Part shown: piece after piece, positions 17,690 through 31,000 of the stretch
Layout of the letters: every line of letters starts with the position of its first letter
How positions within the stretch are numbered: the stretch's first letter is position 1
Origin: Strigamia acuminata
Taxonomy: Eukaryota; Arthropoda; Chilopoda; Geophilomorpha; Linotaeniidae
Direction of reading: 5' to 3'
Assembly: GCA_949358305.1 (NCBI GenBank)
Contig: OX442316.1
Location: forward strand, 14,384,001-14,448,000
DNA length: 64,000 nucleotides
Made by a program: the position numbers and the translations under genes
The notes under the pieces: model-generated
What the model saw: the letters and a program-made list of their open reading frames with translations, nothing else
Databases searched by the model: none
Told to the model about the DNA's origin: nothing

Positions 17690-20600
17690 ATGGCAGAGTT
17701 TAACCCCAATCCGTCCAAACTTTTACTTCTTATCGCTATTTCGCTACAAGTTACTGGATTTAACATCGACTTTAAACATCCCATTACCGTAACCGATCAG
17801 TCGCCCGGAACGAGTTATTTCGGATTCACAACTGCCTTATTAACCAATTCGCTCGGCTCCTGGTAAGTGACGCTTTGTATGGTAATTACAGGTGTGTTTT
17901 TGTACTTTTGTTCGTTAAACAAACGGAAAAAATTCCTGCATATTTAAATTTTAAATTTCAAACTTTGAATAAGTAACGTCGGGGAAAGAAAAAGTTGTTT
18001 TGTGAAAAGAGGAAGCAGAAACACAGAAGCAGGAAGTTGATAATTCCGTAATAAAATTCACACAATCAAATCAATATATTTTAATCGCTGATTTTGTGTT
18101 GGAATTTATGATTTTTTTGTACTTTATTTCACTTATCGTGACCTTGACACGGGTGATGCGATAAAGCTTTCCTGCATTGTGGTCACGTTCTTATGCTGAC
18201 CCTGCCCTGTAAAGTTTTTTTTCTGTTTTTCAAAAAGGTTTATTTGAATTTTCGTGCGGTCACATAGTATAAATTTGTAATGAAATAGTGGAAATTAAGT
18301 TATTTGAAACCGATTTTCAAAGTTTGATAGCGAGTTTTTTAAATTTTGTACATGTGCTCGGGGAAATACCTTCGTGTAATGGTGACGTCATTGGTTCCCT
18401 GTATCGTTTAACCTCGCGTTAGTCATGGGGTTTTGTGGAAATGTAATAATAAATAAATTAAATTCCTGTTATTTCATAAATGGATAAATAGTGCCCTAAA
18501 TAGGTATTGAATTCGGTGATTTTCAGACATCCGTAACCTAGAAACAACGTCGGGTTGTACAACTACGGTGTATACAAATAACGTCATTTTTCTTGCTAGA
18601 AATGAATGAAAGCAAAGAGAAAGAGGATGTGGGGGAAAAAGATTGATAAAAAGATTAAGAAGTAAAAAAAAATTAAATTCTGAAATTTTGTTTCAATTTG
18701 GTTTATTACTGGGACCAAAATTTTGAAAGTTTGCATCAAATGGTAGACAAGAAGAAAATTTATTTTTGTAAAATCTCTTTTCTGGTTTTTACAAAATGTC
18801 TAGTAAATTGTAAATTATTTATCTAATCACTCGCGATGAATAGTTTCAAATTGCACATGGCGCGGGAAAAATCGCGCCATTTTGACTACTATTTCCTGTT
18901 CAATTCCGCTTCCGCCCAATTCGGCGGTCCTTTGGACAGTTCTGTCCAAATCGGGAAAGTCTCGTTCAAACTGTGACTGTATGGCAAACAAACTAAAAAA
19001 GTTTACTACCGGTATACGAACAATAGAAATTAATAAAAAAAAAATAGATAAAAATTATTGCTATTTTAAACTGGATTTGTTTAATTAACCTTTTCTTTTC
19101 TTCCAGGGTTCTTGTTGGTGCTCCTCGAGCCAATTCTTCTTCTGATTTTAGTCAACAAGTTGTAGAACCAGGTGCTATTTACAGTTGCTCAATAGAAACA
19201 AAAGAATGTTCTGAAATTGCGTTCCAAAAAAAACGTAAGAAAGCAAATTTAGCTAAAAATATCTTAACCAGTTTAATTTGTTTATTTCTCCATCTTCCAC
19301 AGTTGCTGTTAGGGAAATTAGACACGAATATACATATCAAGAAATAAGATCTAATGGATGGTTAGGTGTTAGCCTTGATGTGGCAAACACTGACAAACCA
19401 ACTGTCGTAGTAAGACCATTACATACCATAATAAAAAATTATTAAATATTAGCTAACACTTAAACTATTTATTGATTTATTCAAATTCAATGTATAGGCT
19501 TGTGGCCATTTGTGGAAAAACAGATTCAACCCTCAAACCTGGTTGACCAATGGCATATGTTATACAGTTGATTACGAACTCAATCTCAACTCTGTGCATC
19601 GTTTGTTGCCTATGACACGTCGTTGTAAGTTTTACTGTTATTTCCTTTATTTTTAAAAAACAATTAAAACATTTTTAATATTGTGCAGCCAAACAGTACA
19701 TCGAAAACGAAACCTATGTTTATGCATTTGGAATGGTCGGTTTTTCATCACATTTCATAGAAGTGAGATAGAAATCTGCAATAAAAACGCAAAATGTATT
19801 CATAATTTTCTGTTTAAATCGCTTACAGGACGGAGAAGATCTCGTTTTAGGTGCACCAGGTGTTTATAACTGGAAAGGTAAACATTACACCTGATTTATA
19901 CAATTTTTAATCAATTAAAAAATGATTATTTACCTCCGGTACTTAGGAACTTACGTGTACACGCAGCAATCGGAATACGACCGGCCAAAAATAAACCAAC
20001 AGTACAGCATTCCACTTCCAGATGCCGAACTTGATGAAAATTCATACTTCGGTAATTTAATCCTGGTTTTCTTGTACAAAAGGAGCAATGGAAATTAAAA
20101 GCGCTGTTCCGTGTTATTTTCAGGCTATTCTGTGTCATCTGGGGCTTTTTACGCAATAAACGAGATACAGCTGGTTGCCGGAGCCCCCAGAGAAGGAAAA
20201 GCAGGAAGCGTAAGTGTTTGTGACTCATATTTTCTTTTTCTTTTCATTTAATAATAGAAATGTTTGTGTGTTTTTAGGTTTACATTACGGATATTCCAGC
20301 CCTTTACGATAATAAATTAATGGTTAAAAGGAAGTTAGAAGGGAAACAAATGGGAGAATATTTTGGCGCCTGTGTTTGTGCCGTGGACGTAAATGGAGAC
20401 GATTTGTCTGATTTACTCGTTGGGGCTCCTTTGCACAGTGTTCAGGGCGAAGAAGGATTGGTTTACGTTTATGTCAATCACCCAGAAGTATTTAACTCGT
20501 TTTTCTTGAAGAATAAAATGAGTTATTTGATTTATTTTTTATTTTACAGGGGCGTTTATCACCTGCGAGTCGTAATCTTGCTGGATCCTCTGTACCGCGA

Positions 20601-23600
20601 GCTCGGTTTGGTACAGCGATTTCAAATGTTGGGGATTTGGACCAAGATGGATTTAATGGTCCGTGAGTTGAAATATATATATTTTTTTTTTGTTTTAATT
20701 TTTGGTGTCTGTTTAGATGTGGCGATAGGTGCTCCGTATGAAGGGATTGGAGGTGCGGTTTATTTGTATAGGGGAAGCGAACATGGTTTAATTGAAGCAC
20801 AAGTAATTATATAATTTCTAAAATTTTTAATCGGTTTAAAATTTTTTTAAATTGTTTTTTGAATTATGGTTGATGTTTTTGTTTTGTTTTTGATAGAAAC
20901 TTGTAGCGGGTGATATCGATCAAGGTTTGCGAGGATTTGGCATCAGTATTTCCAAAGGAATGGACATTGATAAGAACTTATATTCCGGTCAGTAATGTTT
21001 AATGTGATTTCTTTTTTCACTCGAATGCATTTAGAACTTTTATTTATTTATTTTTCTATATATTTATTTAAAGATATTGCAGTTGGGGCTTACGATTCAA
21101 GCCACAGTGTTGTATTGCGGTAATATATTCTCTTATATTCACTCATATACGTGAATTTTTATGAATTTTTATTAAAAAAAAATATTTTTTTTAATTTTTT
21201 AAAATTTATTTTAAATGTTTTAAAATTTAGATCTTTTCCTGTTGCAAATCTTCACTCATCAATCGAATTTAACGTCACCAAAGTATATTTAAACACACCT
21301 TCCTGTCAATTTATTGGTCAAGCAACTGCATGTTTTACGATATCAGCTTGTGTTTCATACGCAGGGAAAAATGTGCCTCCCCAAATCGGTATATACATAT
21401 TTAAAAATCAATTTTAAAAATGCGTTTTTTTTTCCATAATTTTTTAATTTATTGACAATATTTACCATAAAATATTTTGTAAAGCCGTCAGAAACACTTT
21501 AATCACCGGAGAGCCCCAGAGAAAAGAAAATCGCGCTTTTTTCATCGAGAATAACCTCGCAACAGACACGCTCAAATACGACGTATTCCTTGTCCAGAAT
21601 TCCCCAAATTGTAGAGAAATTGAGGCTCATGTGTGGGTGAGAATTTAAAAAAAAAATCCAATTTTTCCACCCAAAAAAACCGAATAAAATCAAACCATTT
21701 CCAGGCGACAGCGGTTGACATTCTAACACCCATCCACTTCACCTTGAAAACTGACATTGTTAAAAATCCCACGCACGAACAGCTTTTTTGCAAAGACTGT
21801 CCCGTTCTATCACCAGATTCGACGAACATAGCGAACGAAACGGTAAAAAAAAATCCTAAAATTACGTACAAATTAATTTTTCAATTCCAATTCTTCTCTT
21901 TCAGCTTCCATTTGCAATAAACTGCGGCTCGGATGAAGTTTGCGACACCGATCTGGAAGTTTCTGCGCACATTTCTGAACTAAAAGACAAGCCTCTTATC
22001 TTGGGATCAACCAAAACGCTTACTTTAGTCGTTGAAATTAGCAATAAGGGCCACGAGCCCGCGTATTTGTCCAAAGCTGTAATTTTATTGCCTCCTAAAA
22101 CACATTTGAATAGACTGGACAGTCTGTGCATCGAGAACAAAGCCAACTCCATGGTGGAAATCATCTGCGACCTTGGCAACCCTCTTAATGGGAGCACTAA
22201 AGTGTGAAATTAGCTTTTCTCTCCACTAATTCGGAATATTCATAGCGAATTTTTATGGTTTTATAGATGAGCTTGCAAGTGGTTGTTGACGTAAGTGATT
22301 TAGAGATCCCTGTAGAGTTGCTCAGCTTCGCCGTCAATGCTTCGACGACCAGCAACGATGTGAATTTACACGATAATTTCGTTGAGTTATTGATTCCTGT
22401 TGAAACAAACGTTGATATGACACTTATAGGGTAAGACTAAAATATGGTTTTGCAACCTAGTATTTTTTTTTTACGATCGAGAAAATGTAGCGGAAAGAAA
22501 AATTTGGATCAATGCCCGAATGTATTAAAAGAGAAATAATTTTTTTGTTGCAGAAATACAGATGATGAACAGGTTTTGCTTAAGAAAAAAGGGGTAGAAA
22601 ACGACACGCTGACTGACTCAACGGTTATTTATCACGTTTATAAGGTAAAAAAGTGTTAATTTGGTGATTTTTTTTGTTTTTTGTATTTTTTTTTTAGATC
22701 TAAATTGATTTTTTTGTGCTTTATAGATCGTGAAAAATGGTTTCACGCCAGTTGAATCGGTCACATTGGAAATGAGGATCCCGAGCGAGCAAAATGATGT
22801 TAGTTTTATCGAAATTAATTCAGCTAATGTAAGTATTTTGTCAAAAAATGAACGAAACTTGTATAAAATCGAAACAAATTGTTCTCCAGCCATTACTGAA
22901 TGGTCAATTGAGCCATTTCGGAAGCTGCACAGGTGATATGCCGTCAACTGACCCCTTTAACGCCACTTCAACGTCCAACTCGCAAGGGACCATCACCTCA
23001 CATCAATCCGAAATCACCAGAGATACTGAAAACTTCTTAAATCTGGTAATTAAGAATCTGAAACGTATAAAATAAATTGTATTTAAATTGTATTTCTTAG
23101 GATTGCTTAACATCGTCGTGTAAAACTATTCGTTGTCGTTTGGGACCGTTCAAGGACCAGGAAGTGGCAACTGTTACTATTGCATTGAACGTTTCGTTAT
23201 CGTTTCTTCAATCTATTATCGTAAGCACCATATTGAATTTTTTTCCTCTCGTTCGAGGCATTGATAAATGTGAATTAATTAAAGTAAAAAAAAAATTCTG
23301 GGAGGCGATGTTTTCTAGATTTATTATTGAAATTAGAATAAGAATAGAGATGGTATTCACAGATTTTTTATTTTATCTGATAAAGGGAGATAAAGGCGCC
23401 ATTCGATTTATTACGTCGGGTGTTATCACCGTTAATGACCGCGAAGCTGATCAATCTTCATCCAATTCTCATTATGCTGAAGTAAGTTATGAAGTAGTTA
23501 ATGTTATTTAATTTTTTTTTTAAATTTGTTATTTTTTGGATTTCAGATTGTCACCGAATTTGTTAAAGACGGATTTACAATACCGAAGAAATTGGATAAC

Positions 23601-23870
23601 TGGATTATTCCCGTTTGCGTGATAGCGGGGATTTTTATCTTTCTTTTGATTGTGTTTATTCTTTACAAGGTGAAACTTTAAAAAAATGAATGAAGAAAAA
23701 ATGAATTATTTTAATTTATTTATGGAATTTGTATTCAGGCTGGATTTTTTCGTCGTCAAGTAAAGGAGGAGATGGAAAAGCTTACTACGTCTGACGGTAA
23801 AAGTGATAACAATCTTTTGGATCAGAATGGTGAAGCGACCGAAAGCACAGCAACGACGGAAACGGCATAA
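17690..23870 (+). CDS. integrin alpha subunit
   Basis: Single-pass adhesion receptor that pairs with an integrin beta subunit and links matrix to actin. 25 exons join in phase to 1039 residues: 17690-17862, 19107-19234, 19303-19409, 19498-19624, 19689-19762, 19829-19877, 19947-20051, 20124-20209, 20278-20487, 20550-20658, 20717-20802, 20897-20987, 21074-21119, 21231-21388, 21485-21636, 21705-21842, 21905-22201, 22267-22430, 22554-22644, 22727-22828, 22890-23045, 23101-23220, 23386-23481, 23547-23669, 23739-23870. The ATG at 17690 gives a clean signal peptide ([15 protein letters not shown]); an upstream in-frame ATG at 17633 would bury it. Seen: FG-GAP propeller blades ([38 protein letters not shown]), no inserted I domain, membrane helix about 974-996, then GFFRR at 998-1002. 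GWLGVSL and the missing I domain suggest an alpha4/alphaPS3-like type, but the subfamily is unsure. The exon 10 donor is weak. Confidence 0.93.
17863..19106 (+). other. first intron of the integrin gene
   Basis: 1.24 kb between GTAAGT and TTTTCTTTTCTTCCAG. No gene, RNA or clear repeat is seen. A long first intron like this often carries enhancers, but nothing in the sequence proves it. Confidence 0.6.
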
Positions 23871-25044
23871 GCTTTGAATGACAGCTGCTGATTTTGACTG
23901 TACTGTCTATACAAGAGTGAAATGTTTTCAGTGAAAACAGAAGAAGATAAAAATAACAAAAAAGGGAAAAAATACAAAACAGATGTTTTTCTTTATGTAG
24001 GATGTGAACTAGACATGAACAAGAAATATTTTGACATCGATTCTCTAGTCATTGAGGTCTCATTAATGAAAGTGCTCCGTTTATTTTTAAATTTTTTTTT
24101 TATATACAATTTTACGTGTTAAATGACATTGTGGATTACTTTAGGTCGTGTTTTTATAGATTAAATTTGATTTTATATTTGATAAATGGTTTTTTTTAAG
24201 AAAATTTGTTTTGGTCGAATGGTTGTTTGCGTGAATTAAATATTTAAATGTCAATTTTTATTTTTATTTCATCAGTTTTCATTATAAAAATTGTGTTCAT
24301 TTGAATTATATTTGAGTGATTTACAAAATTACAGTTGTTCAGTGGTCAATTTCTTTTTAAATGTAATATTTTTGTCTTTAAAAAACGCACAATAATATTT
24401 TTTTATAAGAACTTTTGACGAGAACAAATCTAAATGCTACAGCACAGAAAATATATTGCAAGTTCAACTTTATGATGGATTTTTTTTCCATTTTTTTCAT
24501 TTCATCTGAGTTCTGAAATGTCTTCTGGTGGACTGGTTTTGACACGACATGAGAAGCGTGTAAACCCACGTTCAAAAGATTTAATTTGATTTCACTTTCA
24601 CCAAGTCATCAACGACCATCTTTAATTAATTTGTATTTCACAATTCGACAATTGACGGCGCTGATGTCACTCCGACTCACAATCACGTGATTAGCTATTT
24701 CGGCCATTTTTTAAAACATCCGTTATGGCGGCCGACGTGATGAAGAAAAATAATTGTTATGACATCATCGAGCTTGTAAGTATATTTCCCGACCAATCTG
24801 ATATGATTTACAACTTTTAAACTTATGTCAGCGAATACATGTTTACTATATAGACAAAAATTAAACGACTTACGACTAGAAATTAAAGAAAACAGAAGAT
24901 GTTCAACATCGACACGAACCGTCACGCGATGTCGAGATCAAATGATGATTTAATCCAAATAACGTCTCGACGCAGTATCATTTTTTTTTCTTTTTTCTTT
25001 TTTAAAAAAAAACAGGTACCATTTGAATATTACTTTGTGTAATG
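23871..25044. other. space between convergent integrin and GPCR genes
   Basis: This contains the 3' untranslated regions of both genes. No standard AATAAA was found in the first 400 bp after the integrin stop; ATTAAA occurs near 24163 and 24236. A possible short coding exon lies at 24725. Confidence 0.5.
24725..24775 (+). CDS. possible first exon of an unidentified small gene
   Basis: ATG in a GTTATGGCGG context opens MAADVMKKNNCYDIIEL and is followed directly by the good donor GTAAGT. GC content is higher than in the flanks. Acceptors at about 24832 and 24875 give only short tails (under 15 residues) before a stop. A longer frame (LLYRQKLNDLRLEIKENRR) exists in the next ~100 bp but is not in phase with this donor. 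I do not recognise the protein. It may be a small gene overlapping the GPCR 3' end on the opposite strand, or chance. Confidence 0.2.
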
Positions 25045-28000
25045 TCAAACAGCACTTTCACCTAAATCTACACTTTCCATCCGCTCCATGTAAAGAAGTC
25101 TTAAGTTTTCGGGTTTAGTTTGACTGTAGTCTTTGTCTTGAACACAACTCGCACGTACTTTGCCATTTAGCATCGGAGTAAGCGCAGTGGGCGGATCTGC
25201 ACTCTGAGTTTCCATGGCTGGTGATTTCTCATAGGAGCTCAAGTTGTTTTCGCTCGTTGCCTGCAATTATTGAAAATGCATTTCACGCTTTTTACTTGTT
25301 TAATGGCTTAATTTCATTGATTCACCAGTCTCAAGTCATACAACTTCACTCTTAATGGTGATTATTTAATCTTTAATGTGGGGGAGAATTCAGAAACTTT
25401 TTTTTATAAAACCAGACCAAGACTTGATAGCAATACAGATGAGATCGAAATTTAGAGTTTACCACCTGTTGCAAAACAGATGTTCAATATTTCAATTTTG
25501 CTTAGGCAAATCTTTTATTTCAGGTTTTAGGAAAACCCAATATTTAGTATATATGAATTTTTGGGTCACAGCCGTTTTGTAATGGCTTTGACCATTGAAG
25601 ATGATCGTTTGATTGAAGGGCCTGTGGTTTTGATTTATTGTTTGTAGTTTAGAGCGCCATGTTTATATTGGGGAAAAAGTGTGTCTTATAATCGAAGAAG
25701 ACTGTAATTAATTCTCTAAAATGGTTACAGCCAAAGAAAACAATTGGACTTAATTAAAGGATGGTAACGGAGTTTTGGGTTACTTGTTTAAGTTTTTCAT
25801 TCTGTATTCGCAATTGCGTTTCTTCAGGCCATCAAAAAGTTCATCTAATGTAGGTTCCCCGACCAGCTAACCAGCTTGGTCACTTTGAGATGGTCTAGAG
25901 AAGCAGAAAAGCAACTTTAAATAGCTGCGAGTAATAAAACTGTTCAATTTAACTTTGAATGCTTGCAAGTCTAGTGGCTACTGGTATCTAGCACGAGTGT
26001 CGTAGTAACAACTTTTCTGTATATTCGATCGTGCTTGGAAGACACACTTCCTGAGCTGCAAACCAATCTCGGTTTATTTTAGCCATTCTTGTAATAGACT
26101 TTTGGAAAAATGAGGTCAGGTGATATGATCCTGTGATTGTAAAATGGTTGCCCCCCACCCTCTATGTGAAAAACTATTGCAAAATAACATTATAACATAG
26201 TTTTCTTATTGTGGGCAGAGCCAAACTACATTATGTCATAATTTTCCAATGGTCTGTACCAGGGTTTACTCTCCTGTGGGAATTTTAATACTCAACACTC
26301 ATTAGCAAAGCCAGAAGATTTATGAAAATATAGTTAGTGGCAAATCAAACACACCTATACTTGGTCTTTGCTAACAAGACCTTTTGATCCTTTTTTCTCC
26401 ATCACGTTGTTCTTTTCTTTCCTTGTATATATTTTCTCCAGGGGAACACAAATTGCCAATAGGAAGCAGTCTTGACCTTTGCCCCTACTTCAACACCACA
26501 GCTCTCTATAGATAAATATGAAGCTATCTGTTTTGGCTGCCGGACGTATGACATTCTTGCTCTCGTCTGATTTTCATGTTTGTGTTATGTAAACAGAAAA
26601 CTCTGAAGTTATTTTATAGAGCCGGGGCAGAAAAGTAACGGGCAAGCGGCGAAGTTGTATCGTTGTTCATCTTTTTTCCCAGACCAATACCACATAGAAA
26701 AAACCTTCCTTCAGTTTAACTGTTTTAAGTTTAAATTTATCTACCAGGTGGTATGAAAATCCATTGAGATTCAATGACATCAATCTTGACCCAGTCTCTC
26801 GTCTAGCCCTAACAACAGTATTAAAAGATAGACCAGGCAAATAATGATGTTGTTAAATCTCAGAGCTCTTTATGTCTCCTTGTGGTCAAATTTAAAACAG
26901 CTGTACTCAGGCCCACCTTTACCATTGGGCTGACTGGGCTGCAGCCCAGGGGCGCTGGGCACAGGGGGGCGCCGGGCACGGGGGTTCGATGGGCACAGAA
27001 GGGCGCCGGGCACAGAAAAGTGCTGGGCAAGGGACGCCTGAGTTTTATTAGCCCAGGGCGCTGAAAAGTGTAAAGACGGCCCTGGCTGTACTGCAGGGAA
27101 GTTTTTTTTTGTCCACGTGTGTACGTATGTTTCTCTGTGTAGGCCCTGAATGTTGGGGAACACCTTCCAATTGCTGGGAAATATACACTTATTTATTACA
27201 ACTAGTACCGTAGGACAAACGCTCCAATTTGTGCTTTCGGCTGTTCGCTCCATTCGTGGTGATGGACTGTTGCTGGGATTGTTGTAGTATGTAGTTGTGC
27301 ACGAGGTGCATTCAGTTGTCCTTTGGTTGTACGGTGACCTTGACGGCGAACTAGGATGTCTGTCCCGCCTGTCGCCTTAAAATCAGTTAATTGTAAGACA
27401 TGAGAAGAGAAGAAAAGCCGACAAAACGGCAACGATTTTTCTCACCGGTTGACATTCTACTGTGGCTGAAGTAGTTGAGAGATTGGGACAGGAAGGAACC
27501 ACGACCTCCGTCAGAAGTTGGCCCCGCGTGGTCTTGATACCAGTTATTCCATTTTTTGCGGATTTCTCCTTGAACTTCGCCATTGAGAAAGCAGTATAAA
27601 ACGGCAACGAAGAAACCCTTTGTTTGGAGAATAGATTTTTGTTGTTGTTGTTGTGATTATTATGTGACTTACTTGAAATGAAGCAAAGAATTGATCACAA
27701 ATGAGCCAAATGAGTTCGGTCATTTCGTCAACTGCGGCTGTGGACATGGCTAAAAAGGCCATGTAGTGGACACCGAATAAAGGTACTAGAACCATGGTAG
27801 ACTTGGCCAGTTTTCTAGAAATATTATTTAAAAAAGAAAAGTTGTAATACAGTCGAAACTCTTTATAACGAATCGCGATATAACGAATTATCGATATAAC
27901 GAATACCTAAAAATGGCTGGTTTGGTTGGCTGGCCATAGAACACCATGTTAAAAAATTTTGATATAACGAATCGATTTTTCGTGTCCCTTGCGATTTGTT

Positions 28001-31000
28001 ACAAAGAGTTTCGACTGTATCTCTTTTCTTTTCTCTGAATCTTTGAAGTTGTGAATTTGAAACATTGACATTTGAATTTTTTTAGATTTATTGTGTCAGG
28101 TTTTTGAGGGAAAAAGTATATATCGGATCCACTTTAATGTGGCTGACCTAGGAAAGCTGGTGATTTGGTTTAATGCCTCTTGAGGCTAGTTTTGTCTTAC
28201 AATATTATTAGGTTCCAGGGGAGACATTTCAACTTTTTCTTCATCAAAAGAAATGTAAGAGACTCATGTTAGATGGCATAAATCAGTTTATATTGTGTTG
28301 GGGAAATGAAAGTAAGATTTACAAGTCACTTTTGTCAGTTTACTGTTACTTCCTGCTAAGTGAAAACGCAAGTATATCAACACTTTAAATTGAAAATATT
28401 CTTCTATGAAAAATTGTAGCTAGATTTTTCATTAAAAAGATTTAATTTTCTTTCAGTTCTTGTAACTGTCAAGACATTAAAGCAAATTAATATTTAAATA
28501 AGTTGATGTTATCTGAAGTTTATTGGAGAAAATGTATTTTGCAATAAAAAAGCACTGATCTAAAGGATTCATTGGTGTGTGAAGATTCTGAAGAAATCTT
28601 GAATAGCGAAATGGGTGAAGGGGGATTAGATGAGATGCTGACATATGAAGAGTTTCATCACACATGAAAGGAGTTGTGAAAATTCAAAGATGGTAAAAAT
28701 TGTAATGGTAGTTCATGTCAGGTTTATACATTTTTATGTCTTTTAAACTTTCTTTTTTTTCAATGTTTACTTTATCAAACTTCTTTTATAATTTCAGCTT
28801 TGAAGTTTTGGATCACACAAAGAACCAACAAATTAAGAATGAAGTGGTGGTAATTAAGGAGGAAAACAAGATCAATATTCTTACCTATACCGATGTTTGC
28901 TCGAATCTGGCCCATGCGGCATGGTGAGTTTGAGGAAAAGTATACGTGTGATGTTGAGGAAAAAGCAGAAATTTATCTGAAAAATAAGCAGCATTTAGTT
29001 CCCGAAGGTCGGAAAAACTTTCCAGACCATCCATAAGTAACATCATTTATTTGTTATTCGTACAATTAATATTTTGCTTCATATCTTGGCAACATTTTTT
29101 GTTGCAAAGTCGTCGGCTGATTAAATAAGTTGAAAAAACAAGCACGACATTTATAACAAATGAAATTGCATGTTGATAGAACCATTTACCTTGAGGAGGT
29201 CACTGAGATTAACAAAAGCCATTTATTTGTCTTCTCTGCTTTGTCAGAAAGAGCATTTGGAAATGACAGACGTTATTTATGGATGTGAAGCAAAATAATA
29301 GTTGGAAATACAATTCGATTGTCCTCCACCATCAGAGATTCTTGTAGAAATTAATCATCTTGAAATCCCACACAATTAAGATGTTTAACATGTTTGTGCT
29401 TTAGAATTTTTTTTTTGGGATGTGCATTTCAGCATTTGACGTTCAGTCAGCACAATACATAGAAAGGAATGTATTGTGTACTGTGCTGGAACCACTCTGT
29501 TCCAAGTGATTCTAATTAGTCGAGCGAGCGAAGTGAGGCGTCATGTTCAAGAGTTTTGGCAGGTTTTGCGTGGTTACTCATAAAATGTAATGTGCTTTAC
29601 CACTATCACAGAGATTTATGGTCTGTGGGACCCCTCTTGCAATCTTTTTAGAAAAAAAAATTAAAAAAAAAAAAGAAACAGGTATTTGGGGCCCTCTGAA
29701 AGTACAGGTTAACCGCTTGTCCGTTACGAAAACATAATGGTTTCTGTATTGGTTAGACAGTTATCCATCACTTTATAATGTGTAACATAGTGTGCTGGTT
29801 CCAGCTGGCTAGATATTATTTCATGTGAAGAAAAGTTTGCCAGATTCAACGTGCAATTCCTCAACCGTAACGCAAGGGCGCTCACAAGTCAGTCAATCAT
29901 GAAACAGACTATTAATAGATTGTTTTTGGATGATTGATGGCACTGACAGGTGTTAATTTTTTCTTTTTTTCTTTTTTTTAAAGGAAAAAAAAATTAATTT
30001 TAACTCACCACTATTGATAATGTAATTGGTGCTCTGATTATCCAAAATAGGCCTTTGTTATCGTGCATCGTCCAACAACTGAAAAAGAAAATCTAATGTA
30101 ATTTACATTTTTAGTTACAATTAATCACAAGTTTGTGTTTGTGCGTGCGAAAAGTAACTAGGTGCATTCAAAAACTCTAAAACGTATGCAAAACTTGTTT
30201 CGTGTTTGTACGCGACGTCATTCCCATTGAATAACTAAATATCTGTTCATGTTCTTCATCTTGCTGAGTGGATTCCTTGCTGCATTTGGGCATTTAATTG
30301 TGTCATTCAATGGGAATGACGTCAAGTACAAACAGGAAACGAGTTTTGCATACGTTTTAGAGTTTTTGAATGCATCTAGTGTAAAATTGCAGATAAACAT
30401 GTTTTGTTGTTTAAATGTTGTGTGCATGACCAAGCTTAGCTCGCCTACCCTTAAAACCGCCACTGAGCGCTTCCATTTTTGACGTTTAACACGATTGTTT
30501 AGGTGGTAGTTTTAGAAGTGGATTTACAAGGATCTTTTACACTCTGATAGTAATAGGGAGGGGGAATGTACATAAGTTTTGATAAGGGGGTAATAAAGTG
30601 CGTATTGTGAGTAATTTTGCAGCGTTAAACGGTAGTTTAAGTATCGGTTTGTACGATTCTTCGAACCTTAATGCGGTTGATGGGTGAGTCATAGTGTGCA
30701 ATTGATTTCTTTGAGAAATGAAAAATTGATGGGCCGAAGATGAGAAGACAAGTTGGGGAATAAAAACAAACTCTTCTTTTATCTTGTCGCCTGTTATCAA
30801 CGACTTAAAGCGTGAATTTACGCTGTAATCAGGTATTAGATGTGGAAGCTTATTTCTCTTGTTTATAGCTGATAGTTTAAGTTTTGTTTTCATATAAAAT
30901 GGTGATTAAAGAAACAATATAATAGATGGTGTACTGAATACAACTTACATTGTGTTTTCCACAGTTGCACGAACTACAATCCAAGGAACGATGAACAGAA

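Noticed and set aside
28715-28927. A plus-strand exon-like frame ending FSNLAHAAW with a GTGAGT behind it.
   Set aside because: It is the antisense of the GPCR TM5 exon (28885-28976), which joins in phase with its neighbours.
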